Part shown: one piece after another, positions 1 to 12,070 of the stretch | Layout of the letters: each line of letters opens with the position of its first letter | How positions within the stretch are numbered: position 1 is the stretch's first letter | Assembly: GCA_949825065.1 (NCBI GenBank) | Contig: OX463841.1 | Coordinates: 25,741,129-25,805,128, forward strand | Direction: 5' to 3' | DNA: 64,000 bases | Source of the DNA: Odontocerum albicorne | Taxonomy: Eukaryota > Arthropoda > Insecta > Trichoptera > Odontoceridae | Translations under genes and position numbers: made by a program | Notes under the pieces: generated by a model | What the model saw: the letters and a program-made list of their open reading frames with translations, nothing else | Told to the model about the DNA's origin: nothing | The model's database searches: none

Positions 1-2140
1 CTTATTTGGCTCCATGACGTACAATGGCCTGCCGAATTCAATATATATAAAGGAAGGAAAACCATTTAGACAGTCGATCGGAGCGTCGTTGTTATTGCGA
101 CAGGATTTTGAGTACTTGGGCTTTCAGGATGAATGACGTATGGAAAAGATTTGTGTGGGCTCTTGAGTGTGGGTTTCTTCTTGTTGTTTTGTATTTGTGT
201 TTCTGTATATTTTTGTGTTATTTTTATTCTTATGATTGTGTGCGGTATATTATGGGATACACAGGTTTGGTCTTTCTGGAGTGATGATGTGTGAAGAGTT
301 TGATTCCGCATGATGTTTCCAGTTGTAATTGAGTGTCACTGTTTGTCAGGTTGATGAGAACGTGCGACGGGGTTTTGTTTTTGTGTAATCAAAAATCGGA
401 AAGAAGTATCGATTTATTTTTTCATGCTAAATAGTGAGATACAGGCAAAAGCCTAATTTACTGGGGAGACGACAAATGAAAGGCGACAAACCCAGATCCA
501 TTAAAATAATGTATGTCCAAATTAAATTACCTGTCGTTTTTCGCAAATTGTGTATATTTCTTGTCATGTGTAAAAATAAATAAATAAAATAAATATTAAA
601 GAATAATTTACAGAATTAAATTAAAACCTTTAGCCATATCCTTAATCTCACACTTTTCAGTATTATGAAATGTAAACCTATTGAAATGCTTTGACAATGT
701 ATTTGAAATTCTGAAATTAAAATAATTCAAACAATTTTACAAATATATATTTAAAGCAAAAATATTGAGTTTTATTATATGTATATATAAATTAGTTTTG
801 CCGGCCTGAATCACCATTTTGGCTTTCTAGCCCAATTGTTGATATTAGCTCAGCAAGCCGAAATGATTATCCAAACCGTGCTAATACTCGTTTGTATAAA
901 AGTTCAATTATTTAAAAAAAAATAGTTTAAACAGCGAAAATTTATGGTCACTATTTCTTTAAATAAAATTAAAATGCTAAAAATATGTATTGGCTGATTC
1001 CCATATGTTCTTTAATTTTTTATTATTATAAAAAGTCCTTTTAGTATATTTTGTTAACATCGAGTGATGATTTCAATTGTAAATTTAAGTAGCCATTTTT
1101 TTCATACATTATAACAAGACGTCCTCGGGGTAGTAAATTGTCACTGTTTAAAAAAAATCAATATTTAATTTTTTTACGTGTTAGTCAAGAGATACACTTC
1201 GATAATTACACAAGAATATATACCCTTGTCTCGTCATGTTTGAGTTTTAAACATTAATACCATAGACCTGCTGACTGAATAACTATAAATTCATGTTTTA
1301 AGTCAACCAGCTTATCACACATGGCAATACTCTTGTTAGTAAAAAAGATCCTGAAAAAATAATTTTGAGATTAGAGATTTATATATTTTTAGTTGAGAAA
1401 AATAAAAAACTATGTTATAAACATGTCATAAACAAAAAATACCACACTCAAATATGATGCATACACATTAAGAAGTTTAGTGATATGGCTCTGAATAGTA
1501 AATCATCATCATTGACGGTTCAGAAAATCGACTTCCAATTGTGAAGCTGTGAGTAGGTATAAACATTGTATTAGATTGGTTATTTGAGTTAATCCATACG
1601 AACATGCCCGTACGATTCGTATCGATTCATTCAAGCCCAATACGCCTGGAATAAAACTATTATATATACATTATGAATGTACAACACAGCAGAGCGAAAC
1701 TCGAGCAGTAGTCACATTCTAATTGGGTCACCCTGCCGCATGGGTACACACGAGGCCGGGTACGATATTATGATTCGTTCAATTAAATTATATAGGTGAT
1801 TCTACATTATGACATTATAATGCGCATAGCCCCTGGTTATGGGGAGAAATGAACAAAAAAATACCACGAGTTAACAATTCCTTGAAGCTGTGCATCAGGT
1901 TAGGTTTTTTTAGTGTTAATATTGTATGAAAGGGTTTAATTATTTAAACGCTACATCCGACATCAGTTGTAAATGTAAGCATTTATTCAATCGAATTTAA
2001 TGGATTGTTTAAAGCAGTGTTTTTAACGTTTTTGAGCTATGATCCAAATTAGAGTATTGTTTGTACATAGTATGTATATTATTACGAATTGAGTGCAAAA
2101 GGCTGCAACACTATTAAAGCAGCCAAAAAATCAACCTCAC
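1..2140. other. AT-rich spacer, no recognised gene
   Basis: No coding region or repeat family was recognised here. The first 480 bases are T/G-rich on the + strand. A GC-richer patch at about 1,680-1,770 could not be assigned. An open frame of 81 codons on the - strand (66-311) has low complexity and no recognisable domain, so it is not annotated. Confidence 0.6.
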
Positions 2141-2338
2141 CTGCATGCGATGGACCTGCTAGTGAACTGACGAAGTATCGGTGGAGCTTTTAATCTTTCC
2201 ACATATAAGGAGAATGATATTACTCCTTCCAGGGAAGTTCCAGCCTTGTCAATGGCCTGGCCATCTCAGTCCTGTGCCACAGGATAACCACTGTAGGCCA
2301 CAGGATAACCCAAGTTGGATCGGGAACGTGACCGGTTC

Positions 2339-2481
2339 AATTTTATTATACGCAGCCGGGACAATAATAATTCGAGTAATAATACCATATTTTATTATAC
2401 GCAGCCGGTACAATAATAATTCGAGTAATACCATATTTTATTATACGCAGCCGGTACAATAATTCGAATAATACCATATTT
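2339..2481. repeat. Minisatellite, three copies of about 48 bp
   Basis: Three consecutive units contain TTTTATTATACGCAGCCGG followed by CAATAATAATTCGAGTAAT and ACCATAT. Unit starts at about 2340, 2390 and 2437 give spacings near 50 and 47 bp because the internal (AAT) run varies. The upstream flank (2,270-2,315) holds a two-fold CCACAGGATAACC duplication. No coding function is seen. Confidence 0.85.
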
Positions 2482-2787
2482 TTTTTTATAAATTCTTCTA
2501 GACTGCAAAAAAGTAATTGAATAGTTTAACATAATAAGTCAGCATTAATGAGTTTAAACTACTTTAAAATTTTAATAATGTTGTTATTTGTATGTGCCAC
2601 ATCCTGCCTACTTAACTTTGACAACCAGTTGGACAAAACGCAATCTAGATAATATCAAGAAATTAGATTGCTTTGTATTTTACCACTTACACGATAAAAC
2701 CCGTCAAGTTTCGTAATGTAACTCTCTCTTTCTCAAAGGCATCATTTTTAAACATCATGTCATTGGCATGCTTTTTTTGAAAAAAAA

Positions 2788-3060
2788 ATCTCTAAACTTC
2801 AAGTCATATAACGCGTTTCATTCCTGATTTTGTTTCCTCTCCACCATCTCTTCATTTTCCTTTGATTGATGATATCACACTTTTAATATGTACGAGTATA
2901 TTGTTTATAAATTTTGTAATGGTGAAAAATCATTTGAATATTTTTTACGACTATGTAACGTCCTTTATTTACGTTTATCTGATTGGCTGGAAGAGATTGC
3001 TACCTGGCAATACGCTCTTCAAATTGTTTTACAATGAATGTTAAATAAATAAATAAATAA
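2788..3060 (+). mobile_element. CR1-like LINE, 3' UTR and tail
   Basis: Non-coding 3' end of the LINE that recurs at 14.7-15.2 kb (+) and 30.4-31.0 kb (-). Shared landmarks are ATATAACGCGTTTCATTC, CTCCACCATC, TTTGATTGATGATATC, GGCTGGAAGAGATTGC, a GGCAATA block, and an (AAAT)n terminus at 3,040-3,060. The coding part is absent, as in a 5'-truncated insertion. Unlike the 15-kb copy, it contains the octamer TACGAGTA at 2,891. Confidence 0.75.
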
Positions 3061-3299
3061 TATGTACTAAACTAGCAAACAAGTTATTTTTTATACAATA
3101 CCGCACAAAACAAAAATATAAGGAAGGATAAGAAAATATTAGGTTGAGTGCAAATGAAAGAAAATATCCCGTTTATGGTAAAGAATATGGGGCAAGTGAT
3201 GAGAAAGTAGGATATCGGAAACATGGTTAACTAGGGACTCTTACTTGCATCTATATTACAGTATGTCAAATCAAATTAATACATTGTTTTACACTTTCA

Positions 3300-3488
3300 T
3301 TCTGTAGAATACAACCTGGTAGGTTTATTGCCATATCGAAAAATCTTCCAACCAATTAGAAAGGCGTTTAAGAGGCCTTAAGTGAATATCAGACTGTAAC
3401 CCTTTTTAAAAATCTAATTTCCGACGGGGATCGAACTCGCAACAATCTGGTTGTAGACAGGCGTCTTACCAACTAAGCCACGACTAAG
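3300..3488 (-). mobile_element. tRNA-headed SINE (family 2)
   Basis: On the - strand the tRNA-like head comes first, at about 3,488-3,420: a box A-like CTTAGTTGGTAAGACG and a box B-like GTTCGATCCCCGTC. A short body with AGGCCTCTTAAACG follows, then a tail near 3,345-3,300 with TTGGTTGGAAGA and ACCAGGTTGTA. The same arrangement occurs at 42.75, 52.6, 53.6 and 59.9 kb. The tail matches the CR1-like LINE of this window. It is a decayed SINE and not a tRNA gene: there is no acceptor-stem pairing. Confidence 0.75.
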
Positions 3489-3834
3489 CGACAATTATAT
3501 GAATATAGAATTTCCGATTGCGCTTACTCAAAATTTCATCGACAAGGATTCCCAGATTCCCAGATTATAAACAAATCGGGAAAACGGAATCACACAGACA
3601 TCAATTTCAATCGAGCAATTTGAGACAAGTATTTTTTATCCGCGGTACAACATTTACATGCAACGTTTTAATGAAAAATCGAACAGTATATTATTATACA
3701 ATACAATTACATAACAATGCAAAAAAAGAAAGAAAACTATTTATTTTTATGTTAGAAGATTTGGCCATATTTCCCCAAACTTCTGTTAACATTTCCCGAT
3801 AGCGTTATTCTTCTTGATATAAATCTTGAATCGC

Positions 3835-4150
3835 AAAATCATTCTTCGGAAGCAGAGCACCGGATCTTTCTTCACCTTTTGGGAGGCCTTCCTGGCATGT
3901 GATGTCCTGTGGGGGATCTCGTCTGCCGCTATGTATGGAATTCTGTCTCTGCCTATCCTACCCACATATTCACACTAGTATCGCCTTCTCTTGCTCCATC
4001 TGACGAACTTTGTGTTGCAAGTGTGTCGAATGTGAGAGTTGTTGACCCTATCTCTAACGTTGATAATATTCTTATCTCGGATATTCCATGAAGGTTCTTT
4101 GTTTTAGTTGTGCCGTTTCAACATCATAAGTCATAATTGATCTGACACAG
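3835..4150 (-). mobile_element. LINE reverse-transcriptase C-terminal remnant
   Basis: Read on the - strand with frame changes, this gives the order seen at the end of RTE-type reverse transcriptases: an R-D-R-V-N-N-S-H-I-R stretch, then G-R-I-G-R-D-R-I-P, then G-R-P-P-K-R followed by a basic tail. Frameshifts and stops show that it is dead. The exact clade is uncertain. The rest of the element (endonuclease and RT palm) is missing. Confidence 0.5.
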
Positions 4151-5120
4151 GTCTTATACGAGTATATTAGAACTTTTCTATTGATTCGTACGTTTTTGTT
4201 TTTCCATATTACATAAGACAACCAGACATGCTTCTGATTTATATGAAATAAATTATTATTAAAATTATAAAATTTAAATAAATAATTATCAGGTTAATAA
4301 ATGTTTTTTTTTTAAATTTGCATAGTCTTTACGTTCATAAATTTTATGATTTGGATATATTGTATTTTTAATAAAAAATCAAATAAAATTGGTAATATTT
4401 CCACATATTTCCTGCAATTTGTCAAAACGTCACATTTGTATATTACAAACTTAATCACGTTCCATGTCAAAAGTAATTCATGGTTTAATTCACCTGTTCT
4501 AGACATTTGTACTTTGAAAAGAGACGTTAAAATTATAGCACAATTTATCAAAAAAATACTCTTTTTAGTTTCATTCGATGCTCGACTGGTGTTAGATTGA
4601 TGCGAATCATAAGGCTCATTTGGAAATGTTGAATTTTATTAAGTTTATTTCGTGAGGGAATGTATAGCAAACGCGAGATTCCTTTGTTTTATAAGCTTTC
4701 ATGTTAAGTATAAGACATACGATATTGATCGTTGAAGGGTGTATCCATAACCCCGAGGGTAAACGACTTTAACCCGTAATATCCGTTTTATTTGCTTAAT
4801 GGAGTTAATAAGGGAAGTGCCCTATTGTATGTACCTTGACCATTTTGATTCCCGAGTGTTTCAATTTGATCAGAAACCGTCGAGGTTCCATGCAAATTTG
4901 AATCGAGTAATCATAAAGTTATATTACCCTTGATTCACCGAATTCGGATACTTGATATTACATTCTAGAAATAGATTCAAATGTAATACTATAGGATGAT
5001 CATTTTTTGTATCGTATATTTTTTATCTAAATATATTTTAATAAAGAAGATTTAGTTAATCTGCAGGGACGCATTGAATTAGTAGTTATCGCAACATGTG
5101 GTTGTATACCATGTAATCAG
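4151..5120. other. AT-rich spacer
   Basis: Nothing recognised as a gene or repeat. Overlapping open frames on both strands at 4,312-4,600 have biased AT-driven composition and no domain. One TACGAGTA octamer lies at 4,157, at the edge of the upstream LINE remnant. Confidence 0.6.
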
Positions 5121-5124
5121 TGTT

Positions 5125-5690
5125 AAATGGCTGAATTCAGACCAATGACTGGAGTATTCTGTGACATAAAGATGCAGATTAAACTGAAGGGAAGTATATG
5201 TCAAATCCAAAGAGAAAGGAATATATAACAAGACCGATTCTTCTTTACGGCTCTGAATGTTGGACCATATAGTACTTTTACAATAAGACAGTGAATTCTG
5301 CAGAAATGTGAATGCTTCGATATTCTGTAGGAGACATACACACAGATCAAATTAGAAGTTTACATATTTGAGAGAGCCCAGGTGTTAATACAACAGAGGA
5401 AATAATAATTTAAAGTTTATTTCAATAGTGATACCATATAAGCATGGAATGTTAAGACTTGAAAACAACATTATCCAGCAGCTTTGAACCTGGACTTTTA
5501 TCGACCACGAAATCATTGGGGATTATCATAAAATACGTGGTTCGACCACGGCGAAGAAGGATACAAGTAAATTGAGTGTCGAAACGATATCCAAAACAGA
5601 ATAAACTAGAATTATCTTGAGAATAACTTACCCCAATAGGGTATATAACTCAAACTTAGGGGTAGGGCTCAGAAGAAGAGGGGGCAAAAT
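5125..5690 (+). mobile_element. RTE-type LINE, RT C-terminal fragment (pseudogenic)
   Basis: The + strand reads R-P-I-L-L-Y-G-S-E-C-W-T near 5,239-5,273, then a Q-x-x-E-M-x-M-L-R-Y stretch and D-Q-I-R-S-L-H-I at about 5,345. This is the characteristic order after the catalytic palm in RTE/BovB-like reverse transcriptases. The downstream part to about 5,690 keeps the weak 'dPtrvgd' tail and an Arg-rich end. Several stops and frameshifts make it non-functional. The fragment holds only the last fifth or so of a typical open frame, so it is 5'-truncated. Confidence 0.7.
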
Positions 5691-6284
5691 GATAGTGAAA
5701 TTGCATTCCACCTGCAGAAATATTCAAAGCTGGAAGTTTGATAAATAACGAGATCTCGTATTTTAGCGTAGTTGTTTTGTCTAAATGATTTTAAGATAAT
5801 TTTATTTGCGAATTCTCAAGGGTTCATTTATAATGTAGGTTTGTGATAAATAAAATAATATAGATTAATCACCTTACACCAAATCATGTTTTCATATTTG
5901 ACAAGTTATAATTTTGTTCAAAGCCGTGTAAACAGGTATTGAAAACTAATTCTGCCGATCGTCATTTCGTCTGGGTTAAATATGAAATTAAATAAATTGG
6001 CATTCTTTGCATTTAACCGAGACGTACGATTAAAAAAAAAAGTTTTGAATCCATCTTCTATCCCAATTTAGGACAAGCAAGCGACACTTGGACGTGGTAG
6101 AAGTATGTTAAAACAATATTTGAAATAATAAAAATACAGGCATAAGGAAATCATTTTGTTTTTAGGAAGATGGTAGTGCTAAAGCGAAGAAAGGAAAGAT
6201 AAAATATTTCAGCTACGTAGAAATAATTTGTGATAAAATATTTATTAGTTAAAAGAGGGAGAGTGAATTTTTTTTTTAAAAAAG

Positions 6285-6395
6285 CTTTGCGTAAATCTTT
6301 GTGTATAGTGAGGTTGTAGAAGCTAAAAAAGTATGCCAAGATAGAAGAAGTTAGATCTATACTGTAATAAGGGCATGGCATTTTGGTGCATTTGA
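6285..6395 (+). mobile_element. LINE family A 3' coding tail (short remnant)
   Basis: One frame reads V-E-A-K-K-V-C-Q-D-R-R-S and then a Ser/Val/Ala run, matching the end of the frames at 25.9, 47.2, 61.2 and 63.3 kb. Only about 100 bp is recognisable. The upstream 6,120-6,285 may belong to the same element but is too decayed to claim. Confidence 0.4.
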
Positions 6396-6424
6396 TGCTA
6401 GGAAAAGAGATTTATACGTCTATA

Positions 6425-7450
6425 CAGTTCAGTTCAGTTCGATCCCACCTCCACCCACGCCACGCATTATAGGGGACAAAATAAGTCCCCATCCAGCGCG
6501 ATCTACACTAGAACATCGAAATATTTTTTATTATGAGCGCGACGAAGAAGGAACTGCCCATAGGGACTCCTCCGGTGGCGACACACATGTGTTGAAAAGA
6601 ATAGCAACAAGGTGAAGGGACAAGATTAAGGCTAAAAAGTTTGCGATTAAAGCTCCCGTGGCTAGAGAGAAATTGGATAATTCAATAGTTTGGTTGTATC
6701 CATGAGGAGCCGAGGCGCGTCCTGATGCAAGGAAATAATTTAAATGTCTGTCTTCTCACGGAGGAACACGACAAGGCAGGCTTTAAAAATCGCGTGAAAT
6801 GTCATCCCTGGCAAGGGGTGAAGACGGACGTCACCTGTACTCGGGGGCTGACTCTTACTGAGGAGGATATTCGCGGCGCGTCGCTGGACCTCCAGATCCA
6901 ACGAAGCGAGCCCCGTGAAGACCAAGAGTGCTTCCGCTGACCATGTCCTAATAGCGTTGGCGATAGCCAACAGCGCACACGTTGACCGCCAATCAGCATC
7001 CTCCTGGCATCTGAGAGCCAACATCCGTGTATCCAGCACCTGGCTGCATACCACACAATTCTCAAGAATACTGCACTATAGTAAAGTCTGATCGTACGGA
7101 ACGGTAGGCCCCATATGAGATTCGCTAAGCGCGAAACAGTTTTGAAAAGTCCTTCTTACACTCAGCAGGGAGGATCTTATATGGGATAACATACCTAGTC
7201 CACGGTCGATTGTCACTCCGAGACTCCGAAGTTGTCTCCCGCATGACACGAATATTTGTTACTGAAAAGGTATTTGTAGGAGCGCGTGCAAGAGACCCCT
7301 TCAACAATATACCGCAGGTTTTATGCGGAGCGAAGTTGAGCCTATTTCTAGACCCCCACTAACCAATCCGGGCCAAGCAGACCGCTGAGAGGCTGTCGAT
7401 CGAGGCCCTGGTGCTGGCTTTGATCAAAACCAGGCTATCATACAACCTGG
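6425..7450 (-). mobile_element. R1/jockey-type LINE, reverse-transcriptase 3' half (pseudogenic)
   Basis: Read from 7,450 down to 6,740 on the - strand, this contains the R1-clade landmarks L-G-V-T-I-D-R-G-L (about 7,228-7,202), an NWG-like segment, V-V-C-S-Q-V-L-D, and then the strongest piece (7,054-6,740). That piece carries I-R-T-W-S-A-E-A-L-L-V-F-T-G and P/S-L-D-L-E-V-Q-R-R-A-A, the region after the RT thumb. Frameshifts separate the blocks. From 6,690 to 6,425 it continues into a segment repeated at 19.33-19.55 kb (CCCATCCAGC, GAGCGCGACG, GGAACTGC), interpreted as the element's 3' part. The block is clearly GC-richer than its surroundings. The + strand frame at 6,725-6,940 is a shadow. 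Confidence 0.75.
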
Positions 7451-8874
7451 TGGCAGAAAGGTTTTTAATAGATCGTCCATGAGAACGATCCAGAGCAAAA
7501 TCATATACGTCAATACATGAACGTGCCCCCAAAAAATCCTATTCACGAATCATGCAAAACATATGTAGAAAGGTCATTCTTGTGGATTTTTTTTATTCTA
7601 GCCAATGCATCATATTACAAATATTATATATACGAGTATATGGGAATCGCACGGCGACAGACGGAACAGATAGCTCAAACAAGGCAGACCAGACCAGAGC
7701 GGAGCACACAACATTCACTTGTTACACGGTACATTAACGGGGTGAACGGGACCCGATAAATTCTTTCAGGTATTTTTTATCGAATTCAGGTCCAACAAGG
7801 CAGAAGCTGTCTGGGGAGGCGTTAGCAGTTTTGCGCAGAGTAAGCGTTTCATTTTTTGAAAATTCTTGAATTTCTAACGCCTGTTAAAATTTGTTTAACC
7901 CATTTACACCAACTTTTTTCATGCTCTAGATATTCGCGAAATGTAATTGGAATAAAATATATTTATAAAACATCTCAAATAAAAAACTTTTTAAATATTT
8001 CAAAATAAAATATCACGGTTTCTGAGCTACGGTTCAACGTTTCAATCAATTTTTTTAAGGTTACTTTCCTTTCTAAGCTTAACAAATAAGCTTTTAAAAT
8101 TTTATCCAAGTATTCATTACGTGTTTGCTTTTTTTACACATAATGAAAATTCACCCAAATTGAGACATAAAAGTTGAATTTATTGTGACAGAAAAAATTG
8201 CGACAGACTTCTACGTGTCGCCCTTCAAGGGAACCCAGCCGGAAGAAGATTACCGGGAAGACCTCCGAAGAGATGGCGTGACAGCTGGTAATCTAAGTCA
8301 CAAGAATGGGAACAAGCGGAACAAACAGATCATGATCTATAGGAAGAGCAAGAAGAAGAAGAAGAATTTATTGTGGCACAGATATTACCTGATCAGTTTA
8401 AGAACATTCATTGTCAGCTGATACTGTTTGGTCCTATGATGCAACATTGATGCAATCATATTTGAAAGACTAGTAGGAAGATTGATTAAATTAAATTGAT
8501 TAGTGAGGTATGTTGAAAACCATAATTGTTAATGCATCTCAATCGGCTTAGATTTTTTATCTTAAAATCTGGTTATTTAAAATTCAGCTTTGACTTTTAA
8601 GTTTTCGCATTTATTTGTATCAGGAATTATAACAAACGTAGATAAGTTATACCTTATTACATATTATATAAAAACTATTTGTGAAACGTAATATACGCGA
8701 GCGGGAGAAAGTTTTTTAAATGTTATGAAGGTGAAAAATATGGATAATATTCAAATGACAAAACATTTGTATTCATTTTATTCTTGAATTTTCTGTAAAT
8801 TATTAATTTTAACTATAAATAAAATGTAACAAATATAACTTAAATGTTTATAACATATGTAAAACGGATAATTT
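7451..8874. other. Unassigned spacer with a GC-richer patch
   Basis: From about 7,640 to 7,860 the sequence is GC-richer and has two AACAAGGCAGA direct repeats near 7,679 and 7,794. It may be part of an undetermined element. A + strand frame at 8,185-8,421 (78 codons) has an Arg/Lys-rich end, and an adjacent frame reads G-R-P-P-K-R-W-R, the LINE-tail motif. The evidence is too thin to call it. Confidence 0.4.
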
Positions 8875-9030
8875 TGTCCTTCCAGATAATTTTGTCCAAG
8901 ATGACTGACTGGTCACTTTCTGTCTCCTCCCAGGTTCTTTTAGCCTCGCTAAGATCTTGCTGCACCTAGTTTTAAAGCCGATCTCTCGTTTTACCAAACG
9001 GCTTTTGTCCGTTTCGGTGGGTTTGCCTAG
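8875..9030 (-). mobile_element. LINE reverse-transcriptase tail remnant
   Basis: The - strand reads K-P-F-G-K-T-R-D-R-L, then Q-Q-D-L-S-E-A-K-R-T-W-E-E-T-E. This resembles the G-R-P-x-x-R-W ... D-L ... W-E-E end of RTE-like LINE proteins. Short and stop-containing. Confidence 0.4.
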
Positions 9031-10137
9031 TCATATTTGATGATATTTCCTACAATGCTAAAAGACAATATTTTTTTGAAAAGTACAATATTTATGAAAT
9101 GCTTAAATATTGTACTTTTCGTTATTCTTCCGCCAATGGCGCATGCAATCAGAGATGCCTTGAATGTAATGAAATATAAATTGCATAAATTAGATTTATC
9201 AACGATATATCTGATGCAATAAATAGTAACTCACACAAATTGTTCTCAGTTTGATTTGTCTTTTCGTCTCATCTCATAACATAATTTAAATTGAGAGAAA
9301 GACTTTTTGTAGAAAAAAATATTGGTGCAATAAAACAACGAATAAAAAGGGTTAAATCGTATACATCTTTTTTTTATATTTTCCTCATTTTTGTCGGTAT
9401 GCAAATTCAAATATTTCCTTTCATCATATTTAAATTTGATTGTCCTCCCCGAGACGTCTTTGTTCTTACAAATTTTTATTTGAAATTATATAAAAGAAAT
9501 CTAACGTGACTTTTCACCCTTATTTCACTGATTAATGGTGGATGGAATCTCGGATTTCTTACAATTCCTATTTGATGCCTTTTTTATTTTCAATTGAAAT
9601 TTCTTTTTTCCTAAGGTTCATTTCATTAACTTTTATCGTTATGATTTGAATCAAATTAAAATTGGCATAATTAGAAACGATCGCATTTTTTTCGCGATAA
9701 AAAGTTCGGAATTTCATAATTGAAATTCTTAATGAATTTTATTTATCTTTTTATAAGGTACTCGTAAGTAATGATATTACTAACGGAATAAAAATGCTAA
9801 GTTGAATTGAAATCCAATTAAATTTTCTTATTGACACGCTTATATTCTAGAATTGTTAAACACTTTTTTAGATAAAAATAACAAGTTCGAACAGTATGTA
9901 TTACATTGAAACTAAATTTATTTTATTATAAAAAAACTATGAATATGGCACCATAAAGTACTTGAGGTTTGTCTTTTATTTTTATGTTAATTTTTCTCGA
10001 ATATTATTTTATGTACACAAAGTTCAAGACACGATCAAGATACCATTAATAATTTTGACGTAAAAGCTGGTTGACAAAAAAAATGCTTTTAAGCAATAAA
10101 TCCATCAGCTGTATTGTATTTGCATAAAAGTGGTCAA
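9031..10137. other. AT-rich spacer
   Basis: No gene or repeat family recognised. A near-perfect inverted pair, AAAAGTACAATATTTA at 9,079 and TAAATATTGTACTTTT at 9,103, gives a 16-bp hairpin. One TACTCGTA lies at 9,759. Confidence 0.55.
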
Positions 10138-10327
10138 TCTATATAAATAAAAATGTAAATGTTCGTTAATTATTGCTAGCTAATCTCCGGAAGTTCTCTA
10201 CCGATCGCTTTGAAATTTTGAGTAAAGTTAATATTCGTCAACGGAAATGTTTTTTGATTTTTATTTATATATATATATCAGTGTATATAATAAAATTTTT
10301 AAATCAGAATCAACATTACCTAGGCGA

Positions 10328-10436
10328 ACCTGTCGGGGACAAAGATATCAAATATTGAATATCAACTGTCAAAATATTATGACAGTTGAGCATATTGCAT
10401 TTTCGAGGTTTAGTAATTAATATTTGATATTCAATG
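10328..10436. repeat. Hairpin inside the Helitron left arm
   Basis: CAACTGTCA and TGACAGTTG form a perfect 9-bp stem around an 8-base loop near 10,361-10,388. Outer copies of ATCAAATATTGA and TAATATTTGATATTCAA surround it. Confidence 0.6.
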
Positions 10437-10719
10437 ATTTAGTCTATATACATAAAATATAAAATAATTTTATGTTTGATAATAAATATTTCCTGTTGAA
10501 TAATAATTCTACGATAAATTAGGTTAGAATCCAAGATACGTCAAAATAAAATTTGTGTTAATAAGGATAAGTTCCATTGTGTCATAGCAGCTTGAGAAAA
10601 TCTTAATATGGCTGAGTCTAGATTTTATAGCGCAAGCGCAGGAAATATATTTGGCAGAACTAATACTAAATTTGTAAAAAGTATCCAACTAAAATTTTAT
10701 TTGTTTTGAAATATTTTGA

Positions 10720-10852
10720 GTATCGTTAAAATAAATATAATCGCTAAAACAAATATAGCTTATATGTATAAAGAGATCTAAAATAAATATAACTTACATG
10801 TATAAAAAGATCGAGGATCGCTAAAATAAATATAACTTATATGTATAAAAAA
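10720..10852. repeat. Tandem repeat inside the Helitron
   Basis: About three units of CTAAAATAAATATAACTTA followed by TATGTATAAA and AGATC. It lies within the Helitron borders and probably expanded after or with the element. Confidence 0.7.
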
Positions 10853-11612
10853 ACAGATGCGTGATACTCTCGCGTGGTAGAAGTGAAACTTCTTAGCTCC
10901 TAGGAAAAGTTGATTTTATGCATTGCTTTTTTTCGATTTGTTAACGATTTTTTTTAGGATTAGGAAATGGTTCTGTGGAATTTAATTCAAGAAAGTCTCT
11001 TTTAATTCGATGAAAAAACTTTTTTTTTTTATTTTTTATAATAAACAATAATAAATATCTGCGCTAATTTATCCGCCATTTTCATTTCATAATGTGCGTT
11101 GTTAACATACCTACCTCTAAGATTATCTTTTTCACTTAGTTTTTTTAACTTATTTTTTTATTTTTCTGTTCAATTAGCGATAAAATTTAATTGTGTTGAT
11201 TGATTTTCGTTTAAATTCAAATCATATCGTGAATTGATCTCTTGGAGTGACGCGATTATTTGCTTCACAGAGACAACGTGATGCTGGTATGTACATTTTT
11301 GACAAACGTCATATTTATTTTAAACGAACTGACAAATTTTTGCTTATTTGTAACAAGATGTATTAATTTGTCATCATTGTTGTTTTTTTTAATGTATTTA
11401 CCTAAATAACTTGCTATTTATTAGAAAAGATATTTATTGTTCATTAATGACGCGTCCAAACATGTCACATCCAAATTTAATTCGTGCGTAGTTTGCAATG
11501 TCTTTCCTTAACATTTAATTAATTCCAATAATCTCTCTCTTTGCTTAACATTTAATTCGTTCCAATTATCTCTGTATTTCCTTAACAATACTCCTATTGG
11601 ACAAATATTTGA

Positions 11613-11893
11613 CAAATGCGTGTCCAGCTGCAAAACAATCGATCAGCTGAGATATTCTCACATCAATTGCTGGAAATTGGGGACGGAAAGGTGCAGGTTG
11701 ATATGACCCCAGGATGAATTTCACTGTCTCATAACTTAATGTTTCACAATTTCGAGGAAGCAGCAGAACGACGTGTAGCCAGACTTGAGGATGCACGGTT
11801 GCGAGCACGGCGATCGCGTTCTGCAGATTCAGAACTGGTTCGTTCTCAACAGAATGTACGCGACAGGCTGATAGTGGCTGAAATAGGTCATTA
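11613..11893 (+). pseudogene. Helitron protein scraps: helicase piece, then Arg-rich N-terminal piece
   Basis: At 11,613-11,735 the + strand reads N-M-R-V-Q-L ... S-A-E-I-F-S-H-Q-L-L and G-D-G-K-V, a stretch normally found late in the Helitron helicase. It is followed at 11,753-11,893 by an Arg/Glu-rich stretch with R-L-R-A-R-R-S-R-S and V-R-D-R-L, typical of the protein's N-terminal end. Helicase sequence before N-terminal sequence is the reverse of the normal order. Motifs like this second piece recur at 13,350-13,395. The - strand frame at 11,566-11,808 is a shadow. Confidence 0.6.
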
Positions 11894-12070
11894 GGAATAT
11901 CAAAAGTATCTTTTTTATATAGAATTTAATTTTATCTATACGTTTATATTTCAAAATATATCAAATCGTATATAGAAATGGAGATTTTTTAATTAGTTTT
12001 ATATTCATTCGTTTGAATCAGACCAAGCTTCGCTCTGAAGAATACGTTCATTTGCGAGATACAGTTGTAA

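Noticed and set aside
6725..6940. 71-codon + strand frame
   Set aside because: It is the antisense of a recognisable R1-type reverse transcriptase.
7600..7870. Possible LTR of a retrovirus-like element
   Set aside because: The patch is GC-richer and has short direct repeats, but no TG...CA ends, primer-binding site or polypurine tract could be identified.
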